Source: Cladobotryum mycophilum (Eukaryota; Ascomycota; Sordariomycetes; Hypocreales; Hypocreaceae). Taken from it: a DNA stretch of 64,000 nucleotides. The notes beneath the pieces are model-generated. The model ran no database searches, was not told where the DNA came from, and saw nothing but the letters and a program-made list of their open reading frames with translations. The DNA is taken from NCBI GenBank assembly GCA_036429605.1, contig JAVFKD010000013.1, forward strand, positions 434,001-498,000. The letters run 5' to 3'. This document shows positions 36,153-46,400 of the stretch, piece by piece (within the stretch, counting starts at the first letter, position 1; each line of letters opens with the position of its first letter). A program made the position numbers and the translations under genes.

Positions 36153-36673
36153 ATGCAATTCTCTACACTGTTGGCACTTTGTCTCGCCACCCTTGGCGCC
36201 GCTGAAAATGTATAAAATCCTCTTTCCTACTTACTAGGAGTTCCCTCAAGTCGATCGACTAACGACTTATTAGATCACCTTGGGTTTCAATGACGGCACA
36301 AACTCTTCCGTAGAAGCTGCTCCATGCGCCTGCGCTACCTTCACCGCGTGAGCTCCAACTACCATTCCATCTATCCCCCCCCCCTTCAAGTCATTAACAC
36401 CAAAAAAAAAACCGTAGACCGCTCATCAGTCTCACCATTCCAAGGAGCTTCAGCATTGTCCTCTTCGAGTAAGCCCCCTCCCCTTTTCTAGTCCATGTAA
36501 ACGACATCATTTTCCACGCCAGAGCAAATCGCTGACAGAGTATCCAACAGCGGAGATGATTGCTCTCACAACCGAGTCACCACCTTCGGCCCGGGGCAGC
36601 ATGTTCTGAGCAAGCCGGTTGAAGGAAAGTCTGCTCAGGTGTTGCAGAGATTCCAGCCCATTCCATGCGTCTG
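36153..36673 (+). CDS. Small secreted protein, exon model incomplete
   Basis: Putative small secreted protein of unknown function. Exon 1 (36153..36209) encodes a signal peptide, MQFSTLLALCLATLGAAEN. Intron 1 (36210..36273) has a perfect CTAAC branch site. Exon 2 (36274..36347) gives ITLGFNDGTNSSVEAAPCAC and ends at a GTGAGC donor. Exon 3 (36418 to about 36470) is followed by a GTAAGC donor, and the last exon starts after the acceptor near 36522. Its best frame reads QIADRVSNSGDDCSHNRVTT and ends FQPIPCV at 36673. That frame is one base out of phase with exons 1-2 under every canonical splice I tried. An alternative in-phase splice gives a shorter tail ending at about 36609. So the gene is probably real but either disrupted or wrongly sequenced near 36341-36350. 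Secretion is inferred from the signal peptide. Confidence 0.55.
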
Positions 36674-36878
36674 AGGTTCTGCCTTTTGATGGCGAGTTAA
36701 CGGAGGGGGTAACTGGCATGTTAACCGAACGGGCTCAACTTCTTCACGACTGCCAGACACAAAACTTTGTCGTACATAGTGTAAAGAAAAGTGCCATGAC
36801 AATAAATACCCATGTATACTAGAACCACCTTGATACCACATGGCGCATTACCAGCATTCATCGTAGCAGTCTTGTCCC

Positions 36879-37520
36879 TCAATAAGGTTTCATCCTATAA
36901 AAAACGTCGTCCTCCCCTATTCGGTCCGTCGGCGATCCCATGAAGAACATCCACATCCACGGCATCTCTAAATTCTTCTCTCCTAGCATGACCCAATATC
37001 CCGAAAATAACGGAGACCCGTCCAGAGGCCTCCAGTACCGCTCCACTTGCCCCTTGGAGTCTTGCTCAGCCAGCCAGCCAGCTTCCTTGACTCGTTTTCT
37101 CTGCAGGATGTATAGCATGCTGGACACTCCGACAGAGAAGTCGCGGACATGAGAGCCTAGAGTTCGGATCATGGTGTCTAAGGGTTCCATAATGTCCTCT
37201 TCTATTTTGTCAGATCTTTCGGCGAATGTAATGCCCCGAAGTGAGATGTGGAGAGCCCTGGCGTTGGGGAACATTGTCGGGACTGCTTTTAGAAAGGCGT
37301 GAAAGGACGCCATGTCCGACAAGGCAGCGGGATTATTAGGTGTATCATAGTATCCTGGGTAGGGCTTGAGTTCCCAGCAAAGCTCGACGGATCTGATGCT
37401 GGTAAGTCTCTGAGGAACCAAAAGTTTGTCAATGTGCATCATCATTTCCTTGCTCGCTGTGTGAATCGTATTCGTAGAGTATAGAATGTCTATAGCTTCG
37501 GCATACCTGGTATACGAGTT

Positions 37521-37553
<33 letters not shown>

Positions 37554-38194
37554 CGCCCATTGATACAAGGAGCTAGTAAAACGTACGCTTGCCGACAGCT
37601 TAGAAGCCATCCCATGACCCCAATAAGCCACTTGGCCGGATACTCGCCCGGCCAAAAGCTGCACCCATGCCCGTTCCATCCGAACCGACAGTGATCTTCC
37701 CCCGGCTGAACCATCTTCTCGGGAAAGGGCATACATTGCGGCGGGGTTCGATGGCAAATGGAACTGTGCCAGTTCCATTGCTTCGGTCGAGACTCGTCAA
37801 CGATAAAATCAAAACCATTGCGTTTCCGCATCACTTTCATATCGCCGTGTGCGGTGTGGGACAGGTATTGCACCGAGGTTTCATCCGCGTTGTCGGATGC
37901 TGGATGATCATAGACGAGATCCATGTGAAGGGTTCTATTCCCAAAGGCCTCCATCAGAATGGCGCGTCGGATTTCTATCGGTAATTTCCGAAAGAAGGAA
38001 CTCTCGGCCTGTGCTTCGATGCTCTGTGAGGCGAGGTTTTCGCATGATGGCGATGGGGTGAGTTGGCCTGGCCGCTCACTGGGCAGAGTTGGCGGGATTG
38101 GAATGGGTGCTGGCGGTGCTGGCGGGGCTGGTGGTGTTGGCCTGTTTCGCCTGCCCAGCATCCTCTTGAACCATACTTTGATCGCGTTTGGCAT
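36879..38194 (-). CDS. DUF7730-like hypothetical protein
   Basis: Function unknown. It resembles the widespread fungal DUF7730-type proteins, which carry an F-box-like LPIEIRRAIL start and a CRQAYAEAIDILYSTNTIH block. Exons 37587..38194 and 36879..37506 join across an 80-nt intron (donor GTACGT, acceptor ACCAG) to give 411 residues. A Pro/Ala-rich linker occupies residues ~18-45. The intron carries a CA/TG dinucleotide run, and reading through it explains the two overlapping open frames. I start at MPNAIKVWFKRM (38194); an in-frame ATG at 38263 would add 23 residues. No signal peptide or catalytic motif is visible. Confidence 0.85.
37523..37551 (+). repeat. CA dinucleotide run inside an intron
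   Basis: About 14 CA units lie within the intron of the DUF7730-like gene, between the likely branch region and the donor. Length changes would alter intron size but not the protein. Confidence 0.9.
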
Positions 38195-39330
38195 AGTGAG
38201 CGTTGTATGAAGAATGAATGGTGATGATGATAATGGTGAGTGTAAAGTATCTATGTTGGTCACTCTGAAGGATCAATCAACGAGGCTCTCAGCTAGGCTC
38301 TCGGCGGGGCTTATTCCAATCAGCGAATAGAGCCGACGCACATTTGTGCTGGCTTGTCATGATCCAAAACCATACCGACTGTTGCAGTAAAACGTGAAAG
38401 AGGTGTAAAATAGAGTAGCATCATGTCAATTGATGCAGAATCTTGAGATGCATGCATTCATTCATCTTCAGTCGTGAGAGCCTCAACCTTGTCATGTCAA
38501 AGAGGTGGGTAGGTTCACAGAGCACCCAGCGATCCGAGCACTAGGCAGAAAGAAAAGAACCTAGTAGCCCGGAAAAATAGTATCGCCGACCAACCCAAAC
38601 CTCTAAAGTGGGTCTCCTAGCAACTACTTGAAGAAAAATTTCGCCGTCCAAAGTTTTGCTCTCTTTTCTTTTCCTTTTTCTTCTCCATGAACAACGCAAA
38701 ATAAACGTTCGAGTTTCTCCGAAAATATTCTGGTCGAGGTTCCCTCTTTGGGGGAGCCCAAGACTGCTGGATTGCAGAGGAACGAAACGGAGAAGAAAGC
38801 GAACAATCTTGGGTGCGGTGCTCTCCTTTTTCGCTGTGGAGGGGATCGCAATGATTGAACGTACATGTCGATGCCGAAGAGTCTGAAGAGTCTGTATGAT
38901 GAGGTTGTAGAATGTGGTTCGCAAGGGCTGCGCGTAGTCTTGATGCTGCCCATGCGCTTTGGTGTTGCTTTGGTGTGTTGCCTCGTAAACAAACATGTCG
39001 TATCGCTGATGGTCGATTCAAGTTGTCGCCTCAACGACGTTGATACGCTTGGCGCATGTCTGTTTGACAATGCAATATGCGTGTAGCTACTTCATCTCAT
39101 GTCGCGTCTACGGTCACCCTAATGAATTAATATGAATTGCGAACGGATTCGATGTTTGCTGCAGCTACTACCTCTTGGTGCTGTGTCGTTGTCTACGGGT
39201 CACTTCAACTCCAATGAACCAAGGCCGATCAACTGTGATAGATTTAATGTTTACTTGCTAACAACAAACACTGCAGTACAGTAGCCAGCCATGACACAGT
39301 TACCATACCATCATCCCCTCAATCTCAACC
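38195..39330. other. Intergenic spacer with no gene seen
   Basis: Between the start of the DUF7730-like gene and the stop of the NmrA-like gene. Overlapping minus-strand frames at 38541-39070 run in all three phases with Ser/Arg/Lys-rich composition. None has a domain or a splice partner. Confidence 0.55.
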
Positions 39331-40381
39331 TCAAACAACCGTCATCGTCTTCGAGTCCTCCAAAAACTCATCCACAGTACGAAAGTGCACTCCCCCAAAG
39401 AACTTGGCCCGCTGTCCCTCGACAATGTCCACAGGCAGGCCCTGTGCTCCGAGCGCCGTCCACTCAAGGTTCATCATCACGCCCAGGGTCGCGGACTCGT
39501 CTTCGGCCGGCGCGTCGAGCTGCTGCTGGATTTCCTTGAGGGAGATGTATTTCAGATTCTCGCCCTCGTTGAACTTGCGGCCTTGGGAAAGTGGGTTAGC
39601 TATGATTGCCAATTTTATTTTTTGACGAGGTTTTATTTTATTTTTACTTACCGTTGTGCTTCTCCAACTTCTTGAGCAACACGTTCCACGTAATCTGCTC
39701 GCCGTAGATGTACGTGTGCTGATCCCACTTCTCCGTAGTCGTGGCCAGCGCAGCAATGGCCTTGCCAACGTCTCTTGCCGACGTGAAGCCCGCTGGCTCG
39801 TTGCCCGTACCTGGGATCACGGCGCTCCACTCCTTCAGGTCGATGGGCAAGATGGATCGAATGGACCTGATGTAGCTCTTGTCCTCGTACTCTTCATCAT
39901 CCTTGAAGTTGATGATGTAGTCCATGATCAGGGCTATGTTGACGACCGTCCATTCGATTCCGCCGGCCGTCTTGACCAGCTCATCGTGGTACGCCTGGTG
40001 CACGTCCTTGTACACACGGGGATAGCCAGGAAAGGCATCAATGTTGCCGCCGTAGTAGCTGGGCGAATAACGCTTGCAGGTGTTGGACGCCTGGCAGGCC
40101 TCGAGCATCGCCCTGTGAGTGCCCTTGTACACCGCCTCATCGAAGCTGTGGATCAAGCTGAAGAGAGCCACGGCCGCGGTCGAGTTCAAGATGTTTAAGA
40201 TGGAGGATACCGAATAATCGGTGGTATGGACGGTAACGTCTGGGGATCGCTTGTCAAACCATTCTTTCTTGTCCCTGGACAGGACGATGACGCGGATGCC
40301 GCCGTGGTTGAGAAGCTCATCCACGGCATACTTGGCAATGTCGCCGGAACCTGCAATGGCAATGACAATCTTGTCCGTCAT
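39331..40381 (-). CDS. NmrA-like / isoflavone reductase-type NAD(P)-binding protein
   Basis: Atypical short-chain dehydrogenase fold of the NmrA / isoflavone reductase family: either an oxidoreductase or an NAD(P)-sensing regulator. Exons 39652..40381 and 39331..39581 join across a 70-nt intron (donor GTAAGT) to give 326 residues. The N-terminus KIVIAIAGSGDIAKYAVDEL is a Rossmann strand-loop-helix with G-x-G-x-x-A in place of the usual G-x-x-G-x-x-G. A middle block (CKRYSPSYYGGNIDAFPGYP) corresponds to the family's F-x-P-S-x-Y/F-G motif. The C-terminal half holds a substrate lid with GFTSARDVGKAIAAL. No cytosolic sorting signal is visible. The substrate is unknown. Confidence 0.9.
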
Positions 40382-42738
40382 GGTGATGAATAGGAGGTAG
40401 AGTATGTGTGTGGTGGTGATGAGCGTGCTGGTTGGTTTCGTTGATTGTCTTGTTCCTCCTCTTCTTCAACGGGTTCAGTCATTTTATATATATATATATA
40501 TTTTCTTTCTTTCTTTCTTTCTTTCTTTCCTTCTTTCTGCCTCTCTTCCTTTCTTCATTTTGCCCAAGACGCCAGACTCATCCACATCCATGTCCACATG
40601 AACATCCACATGAAGATGAACATTCACATTTCACATCCATCCCACATCAACCCGTCAAAAAGGCCTGATTCCTAATCATGATGATTGAAAAGCATCATTA
40701 TTAATCCTCCGCATTATTTGTTTAGAAGATGTTTATTGCCCAAGTGCCGCTTGGCGACTGAGCCTTCTCCGCTGCCAAGTCCCTCATAGCATCCATCCAT
40801 CCATCCAATCGTTGGCGATGCAATCTGTCTTGCGCGTGGTTAGGCTGCGGCATCGTGCGGCGAAGCGACCGTCCGTTCCACAAGGTTCTCCAACCCCGCT
40901 GGATAAAACTCCGACTGCTGCTGCTGCTGTTGCTGCTGTGGGGCGCTAGAACTAAATCGGCAGCCAAGACCCTCGCTTGCATTTTTTCCTATGGAGCTGA
41001 AGAGGGGCCTTGTATGTCGATCCTTTTATATGGTCCAAAATGTTGTTGATGATGTGTACATTGAGTCGTTAAGCGAAGAGGGGAATGAGACTTGGTGGTT
41101 GAATCACCACTCTGGATTGGCCAAATAAAAATTAAACAAACCGTTCACCAAGTTCAATTTGGACACCACGACCGTATAAAACGATAGCCCTCATTCTCGG
41201 GACCGAATTCGACCCACATACACTACACATGCACGTGCAACAATTTGTTACAAAACTCAGCGTTGAAGAGTTTGTGAGGCATGTGATTATGGCCTGTTAG
41301 CAACCAAGTTAACCAGTTGCTTCGACTGCAAGCAAACGCATGGCTTAGATTGTCTCAAAAAAAGAGGTACTTGTGAGTACCTACTCAGTAAACCTCTGCA
41401 GACAACGTTGGGGATGGTTCTTTGGTGGATGCTTCCAGTGTTGTGGGGGGCGGTTACATGCGGCGGCACTTACTCTAGTATTCAGATTGAAGCCCTCATT
41501 GACATTGTTTACTCGAGGAAAGCTTGATAATGCATTAATGCATGAACCTCAGAGATGCATTGGTGCCCCCTGATCGTGAAACGACAAGAGGCGAGAGTCT
41601 TGGATGGGTGACTGACTGACTGTTAAGCCAAGCATAAAATGGCAAACATGACCTTTTTCTGAGACGATAGCTGTGAGGCGTCAGCAGGGCTGACTGTGCC
41701 ATGGCGTTGGGCATGTGCATGTCAAGTCAAGCGCAGGACGCAAATCGAAGAAGCGGATGAGACGCAGATGCCCGCATCTAGCATCGTTGCGAGGAATTAT
41801 TGCTGAGACTAAAAAGCCATGGGAGTGAGTGTCATGTTCTTGTGTATGGGGACATCTTTCGTACATGCCATTGTAAAGTTCCAGTGTCCCGCTGTCGTGA
41901 GTCCCTGTAATTTTCCATGTGCAGCAAATGGTGTTGTCGTCTGGCACATTTTTACTAGGGTGTGCGACTCTTGAATTTTAGAGACCACGTATCATGAAAA
42001 ATGGGCTTGAGAATTGTCATGCAAGACCTTTTCAAGCGTCAAGTCGGCTGGTGAGGAGGAACGTGTTGTCGTCACCAATGGCTCAGACGTAATGACCATA
42101 TCAGTCCTGAATAGCCTCATGAAGCGACAGTCTTGTGAGAAACCATCATACAATGTTGACTATTCGGCGTGCAGACTGACTGCTTCTTCATTCAGTTAGG
42201 TCTCTACATTTCATAATTTCCAGCATCAAAAATCACATTCATGCATCACTACGAGCAATCTCACAATCACACAATCACAGTCACCACAAAAGACACATCA
42301 GATTAAAGGATCAGAACCTTTCTTTCATTCCATTTCATTATATGCGTAAGCGCATCAATCAGTATCGCATTTCCCATCCCAAATCGGTTATCAGGCCCCG
42401 ATTATACAGCCTTTTCATGAGACAAAAGAAAGAAGAAAAAAACGAGGAACCAAATCCTCTCCCCAAGAGAAGAGGGAAACCCCCCGCCATAAAATTGGTG
42501 TAAAATTAAAAACACTTCAAGAAGAGAAAAAAGGTATCGGCATCGCTCATGCTGCATAAACGTGACTCGTAAGGGGAGTAAGTCGTGAGGTGGTGTCGTT
42601 CGTGTCCGTCGGGTCGTGAGATGAGGAGGACATGCAGATGACCATACAAGTCCCTTGTTGTGGACGGCAAGGGGGTTCATCTGCTCAACGGGTTAGTCAA
42701 ATATCAGAGAGCAGGAAAAGATGCATAAACTTACTGGC
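40382..42738. other. Intergenic spacer with microsatellites
   Basis: About 2.4 kb. It holds a TA run (40482-40500) joined to a TTTC run (40501-40530) in the promoter of the NmrA-like gene, a CTG/TGC run (40911-40939), and otherwise unstructured DNA. A minus-strand frame at 40722-40982 has a Ser run from the CTG repeat and no domain. No gene is supported. Confidence 0.55.
40482..40530 (+). repeat. TA run joined to a TTTC run
   Basis: A compound microsatellite, (TA)n then (TTTC)n, about 100 bp upstream of the NmrA-like start codon, so it sits in that promoter. Confidence 0.9.
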
Positions 42739-43410
42739 TTACTCCAAGCCAGCCAAGATGTGCTTGGCCGAAGCTCGGATCGTGTCAAGATCCCTCTTCG
42801 CCTTCCAGCAGCCCGCACCAACGTGGAAGCACCAAGGTGCAGCCTCACGCTTGGCAGCTTCCTCAGCCTCATCCTCCTCTCCAACGGTGTCGAGAATAGC
42901 ACGAGTGACTTCCTTGACAGCGGCGCAGGCCTTCTCGGGGACGCGGCTGCACCAGCGCTTCTCGGCGGTCAAACCATCAGACTCCTCCTGGACATCGCGC
43001 TTAGCCTTCCAGCAGCCCTGGCTGACACGGAAGCACCAACGCTTCTCGTTGGGGAGAACCTCGAGGCTCTTCTTCTCCGCATCCTCTCGCTTGTCGTTCT
43101 GATGGGTTTCGGGCTCGGGGGTGGTCGCAGGCAAATCCTTGAGGACAGAGTGGTGGTCGCCAGAGGCCAGGGCAAGGAAAGAAGCGAGGTTGTTGAAGGA
43201 GTCGAGATCACCAATTTCAACGTTGGGGAAGCCGGTAGAGTCGTCGCTGCGGACAGGGAGGTCGCTCTTCTTGACCGAATCGACAAAGGTTTCGACGGTG
43301 CGCTTAACTTTCCAGCAACCCTGACTGACTCGGAAGCACCATGGTGCGGGATTGGGGGTGGCGAGTGCCAGCGAGACGTAAAAGGCGATAGCCGTGATGA
43401 TGAGCTTCAT
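42739..43410 (-). CDS. ppg1: Alpha-type peptide pheromone precursor
   Basis: Precursor of the secreted alpha-factor-like mating pheromone sensed by a Ste2-type receptor. It is a single exon of 223 residues with a signal peptide (about residues 1-18). Four pheromone units follow: WCFRVSQGCW at residues 24-33 and 125-134, a decayed unit WCSRVPEKAC at 153-162, and a variant WCFHVGAGCW at 193-202. The ten-residue W-C-x6-C-W frame is the hallmark of Sordariomycete alpha pheromones. Three units are followed by KVKR or KAKR, Kex2-type sites; Lys-Arg also precedes units 2 and 3, while units 1 and 4 follow Pro-Ala-Pro and Glu-Ala-Ala-Pro, which fit a Ste13-like dipeptidase. Spacers are long (about 90 residues between units 1 and 2) and acidic. 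I use the symbol by family; the pheromone sequence differs from the variants I know. Confidence 0.9.
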   Translation of the reverse strand: MKLIITAIAFYVSLALATPNPAPWCFRVSQGCWKVKRTVETFVDSVKKSDLPVRSDDSTGFPNVEIGDLDSFNNLASFLALASGDHHSVLKDLPATTPEPETHQNDKREDAEKKSLEVLPNEKRWCFRVSQGCWKAKRDVQEESDGLTAEKRWCSRVPEKACAAVKEVTRAILDTVGEEDEAEEAAKREAAPWCFHVGAGCWKAKRDLDTIRASAKHILAGLE

Positions 43411-46400
43411 CTTGAAGTGGTTGTTGGGGTTGATCGTTGTGGGATGAGGTGAGGTGAAGAAACGAGGTTGAGTGAGAAGGGATAAAAGGAATTTATCTGA
43501 CGACAATGTTGCTTGTGACTGGATGTCGTTTGCTTTTATCGCTTCTTGGATGTTGATGAGGTGAAGATTTGAACAAGACGAGAACCCTTGAAGAAATATT
43601 TATGCCAGACCTTGTGCGGTAGCCTTCGCCCTTCCCTATGTTCTCCGCGTGGTCTCAAAAGCTCAGATCAATAAGCTAGTCGTCAAAGCAGCACTCGGCT
43701 ATTGACCTTATTGACAAAGAGCCCCTCAATAAAGCACAAATGCACGACACCGCACCACCCCCCCCCCTTTCCAATCCAATCCAAGAGGTTTCCCAAAAGG
43801 TGAGGCGGCCGAAACTAATGCATGATTGGCAATTATTGGCTGCTTTTTGTTTTCCCCAGGATTGTGGAGGGAAACGGTGATTTCAACCTCTGGTGTTGAA
43901 GCCCAATTGCATTCATTGCATGTCACTTATTGAAAGTCGCCATCCATCATCCATCATGAGTGATTGCTATAGTGACATATCAACCCAGGCCTTTGTTCCA
44001 TTGACGAACAAAGAAACTAAATTCCATCAAACCAATAGTTTCGGATCAAGTGCCAAAACCGTTCATTCATCGCACCTTTTCCCTCATCCTAAATCTCCCA
44101 ATGCGGCTTCGTCGTAGCAGCTTCATCGTAACCGATCGGTCGTAAGCTCTGTTGACACAAACATGCAAGAGCTCTAGGCAGCTGTCGTCGAACACGCACC
44201 TTGCATAAACCTCATGCAGGGTCCCGATGATGTTTGCCAATGATTATGCATGAGTTGTGCAGACCCGAAGTGTAGTGCTAATGTTCTGCAGCGGGTCTTT
44301 ATTGACGCTCTATTGACACCCATATCGAGCAATTGAGAGCTTGAAACAAAGCCCACATCCGCCAAGCTCAACCTTAAACAAAAGCGACCAATAAGAACCA
44401 TTGACAAGCGAAAAGGGAAGCGATAAAGTCATCATGGCAAACGAAAGAGCCCACCCTGCTAAGCAGATTTGAGGTTGATGTGAAGATGGAGCTGCATCCG
44501 CCAAAGACTGGTTAGTCATCAGCTTGACGACTCATGGTCAAGGCCTTGAAAGGTCCACGCCAAGGGCGGGTCTTGAAGACTCAGATAGACGGATAGCAAA
44601 GAGTTCAGTATCCGATGCGAGAAACAAGTTTGTTGTCTGTTCCAACAGAGCCGTTGGATGCAGCTGCAAGGTGACATGAAGGATTTTGTCAACATTCACG
44701 CAGATCGAGAGCCGAAGCAATGCTCCTTCAGGACAAAACGACTAGTTTCTTGTAGTACGAGTACCATGCCTTGTACCAAACAGAGATGAGAGACTGATCA
44801 GCTCAGAGAAACGATAACCTCGTATCAGCCAATCAGCCAATCAGCCCATGTGCTGTCGTGTACCCGAGTATACGGTTCGAACCGATTCAACAGCGATACT
44901 TGCAATGGGGACCCACGATGGACGGTAACATATCCATTGTTTTCGCATGTTACCTCGAAAACGGGACGGCAGAAGCACTGGCAGGCGGCTAGGTTCCGAT
45001 CCCATGGGCGTAGAACCTGCCATCAAGTAACGCAAGACATCCTCGGTGGGGATGGTCTACTCCACAAAGCCATGGTCTATGCGCCTGATGGGAGATATTG
45101 ACAGCGCCATCCCGCATTATTGAACACCGGAAGAGGAAATGTTTGTGACTTGGCTTGGGGGCTACTTGGTCACATTCCTCAAAAGAGGCGCGATCCCCGT
45201 TCCTCTTTCCGATAAACTTGGCTGAACCCCTTTGAGAGGCACTTCTGTCATGTGTGTGAAGCAGCTACTCGAGTATGATCAACATGAAACAAAAGTTCTG
45301 CATCCGCCATGGCCCGAGAGTAGGCGTGATGTAGCTATCATGAAATATGCCTCGGTGCACTTGACTGCCACATTCAAGATTAATGCTCACTGAAGCAATC
45401 ATGATTCACCGCCGAGTGACACACTTGATGACATTCAGGGGACCAACACGAAAAGTTCTCAAGTCAATGCACAATGACAGTCAAACGGCCCATCACCTGC
45501 CCAAGACCGTGTAGTGACAGATAGGCAATATCGCAGAAAGGGCTTAGCACGCTGATTCCTGATGTTTGCGATACCGAGAATTTCCTCATGGACCAGAATT
45601 GGGCTGCAACACTTGGCTCCTTCGGAGAGGCACACATTGGTAAGTCATTGGTAAAGGTGAAGGGATTTTATCATTTATCGCATATGAGCCACAATTGACA
45701 AGAACTCGGTTGGCTATTCGGGATTTGGTACGGGGAACTCGATGTACAGGATGGACGTTGTGGTTTGTCAAACACTCCGTAACAAGGGAGTCAGTCCGCC
45801 CATTCAGCTGCTATTTCCAGAAGCATGAAGTAGTGCTCTGTCAACGAAGCCACACTTGCGCATTCAGTTGAGCATATTGGATTGACCATTATAAACACGT
45901 ACTAACAACAGCTACCCCATCATATTGCAGCATGTTGACCAGACCTTGCACGAATCATTCGTTGAGATATTGGCCTGCCAGTCCAGGTGTTTGGACAATG
46001 TCCTTTGAAGTGCAGGCTCGAAATGAAATCTCGAGGCTTAATGTTGTCACTTGACTAAGCTCGGATGACTCATGAGAAATGCGACTGATTCCCAGTATGG
46101 TAGTTGCTGCGAGAACTTCTGGTTGAAGATTGCTTGGTATGCCGCTACCTAGACAGGCCCATAAGGAGCGACATTTGGCCGACTTTAAGTCATGATGTCA
46201 TAGATGATGAGTTGAACACGCTTGACAGTGAGGCAGTGCAATACTTTGCGAGGGCGCATTGTCAGAATAGGTCACCATCGATATTGAATCCGTGTGCTGT
46301 GGATGCCAGACTGTGGATGAGCGCTGCAGGGCGGCAGAAGCCAATCATCCACCAGTCAGAGCCCCGAATGAGGCGGCAAAGGTCGACGTAAAAGATTGTA

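Noticed and set aside
38541..39070. Three overlapping minus-strand frames of about 130-150 codons
   Set aside because: All three phases are open together, composition is Ser/Arg/Lys-rich, and none has a domain or splice-linked continuation.
40722..40982. 86-codon minus-strand frame with a Ser run
   Set aside because: The Ser run comes from a CTG repeat; the rest shows no recognisable feature.
44862..44882. GGTTCGAACC as a tRNA B box
   Set aside because: It is a simple palindrome. No A box, D arm or acceptor stem could be paired around it.
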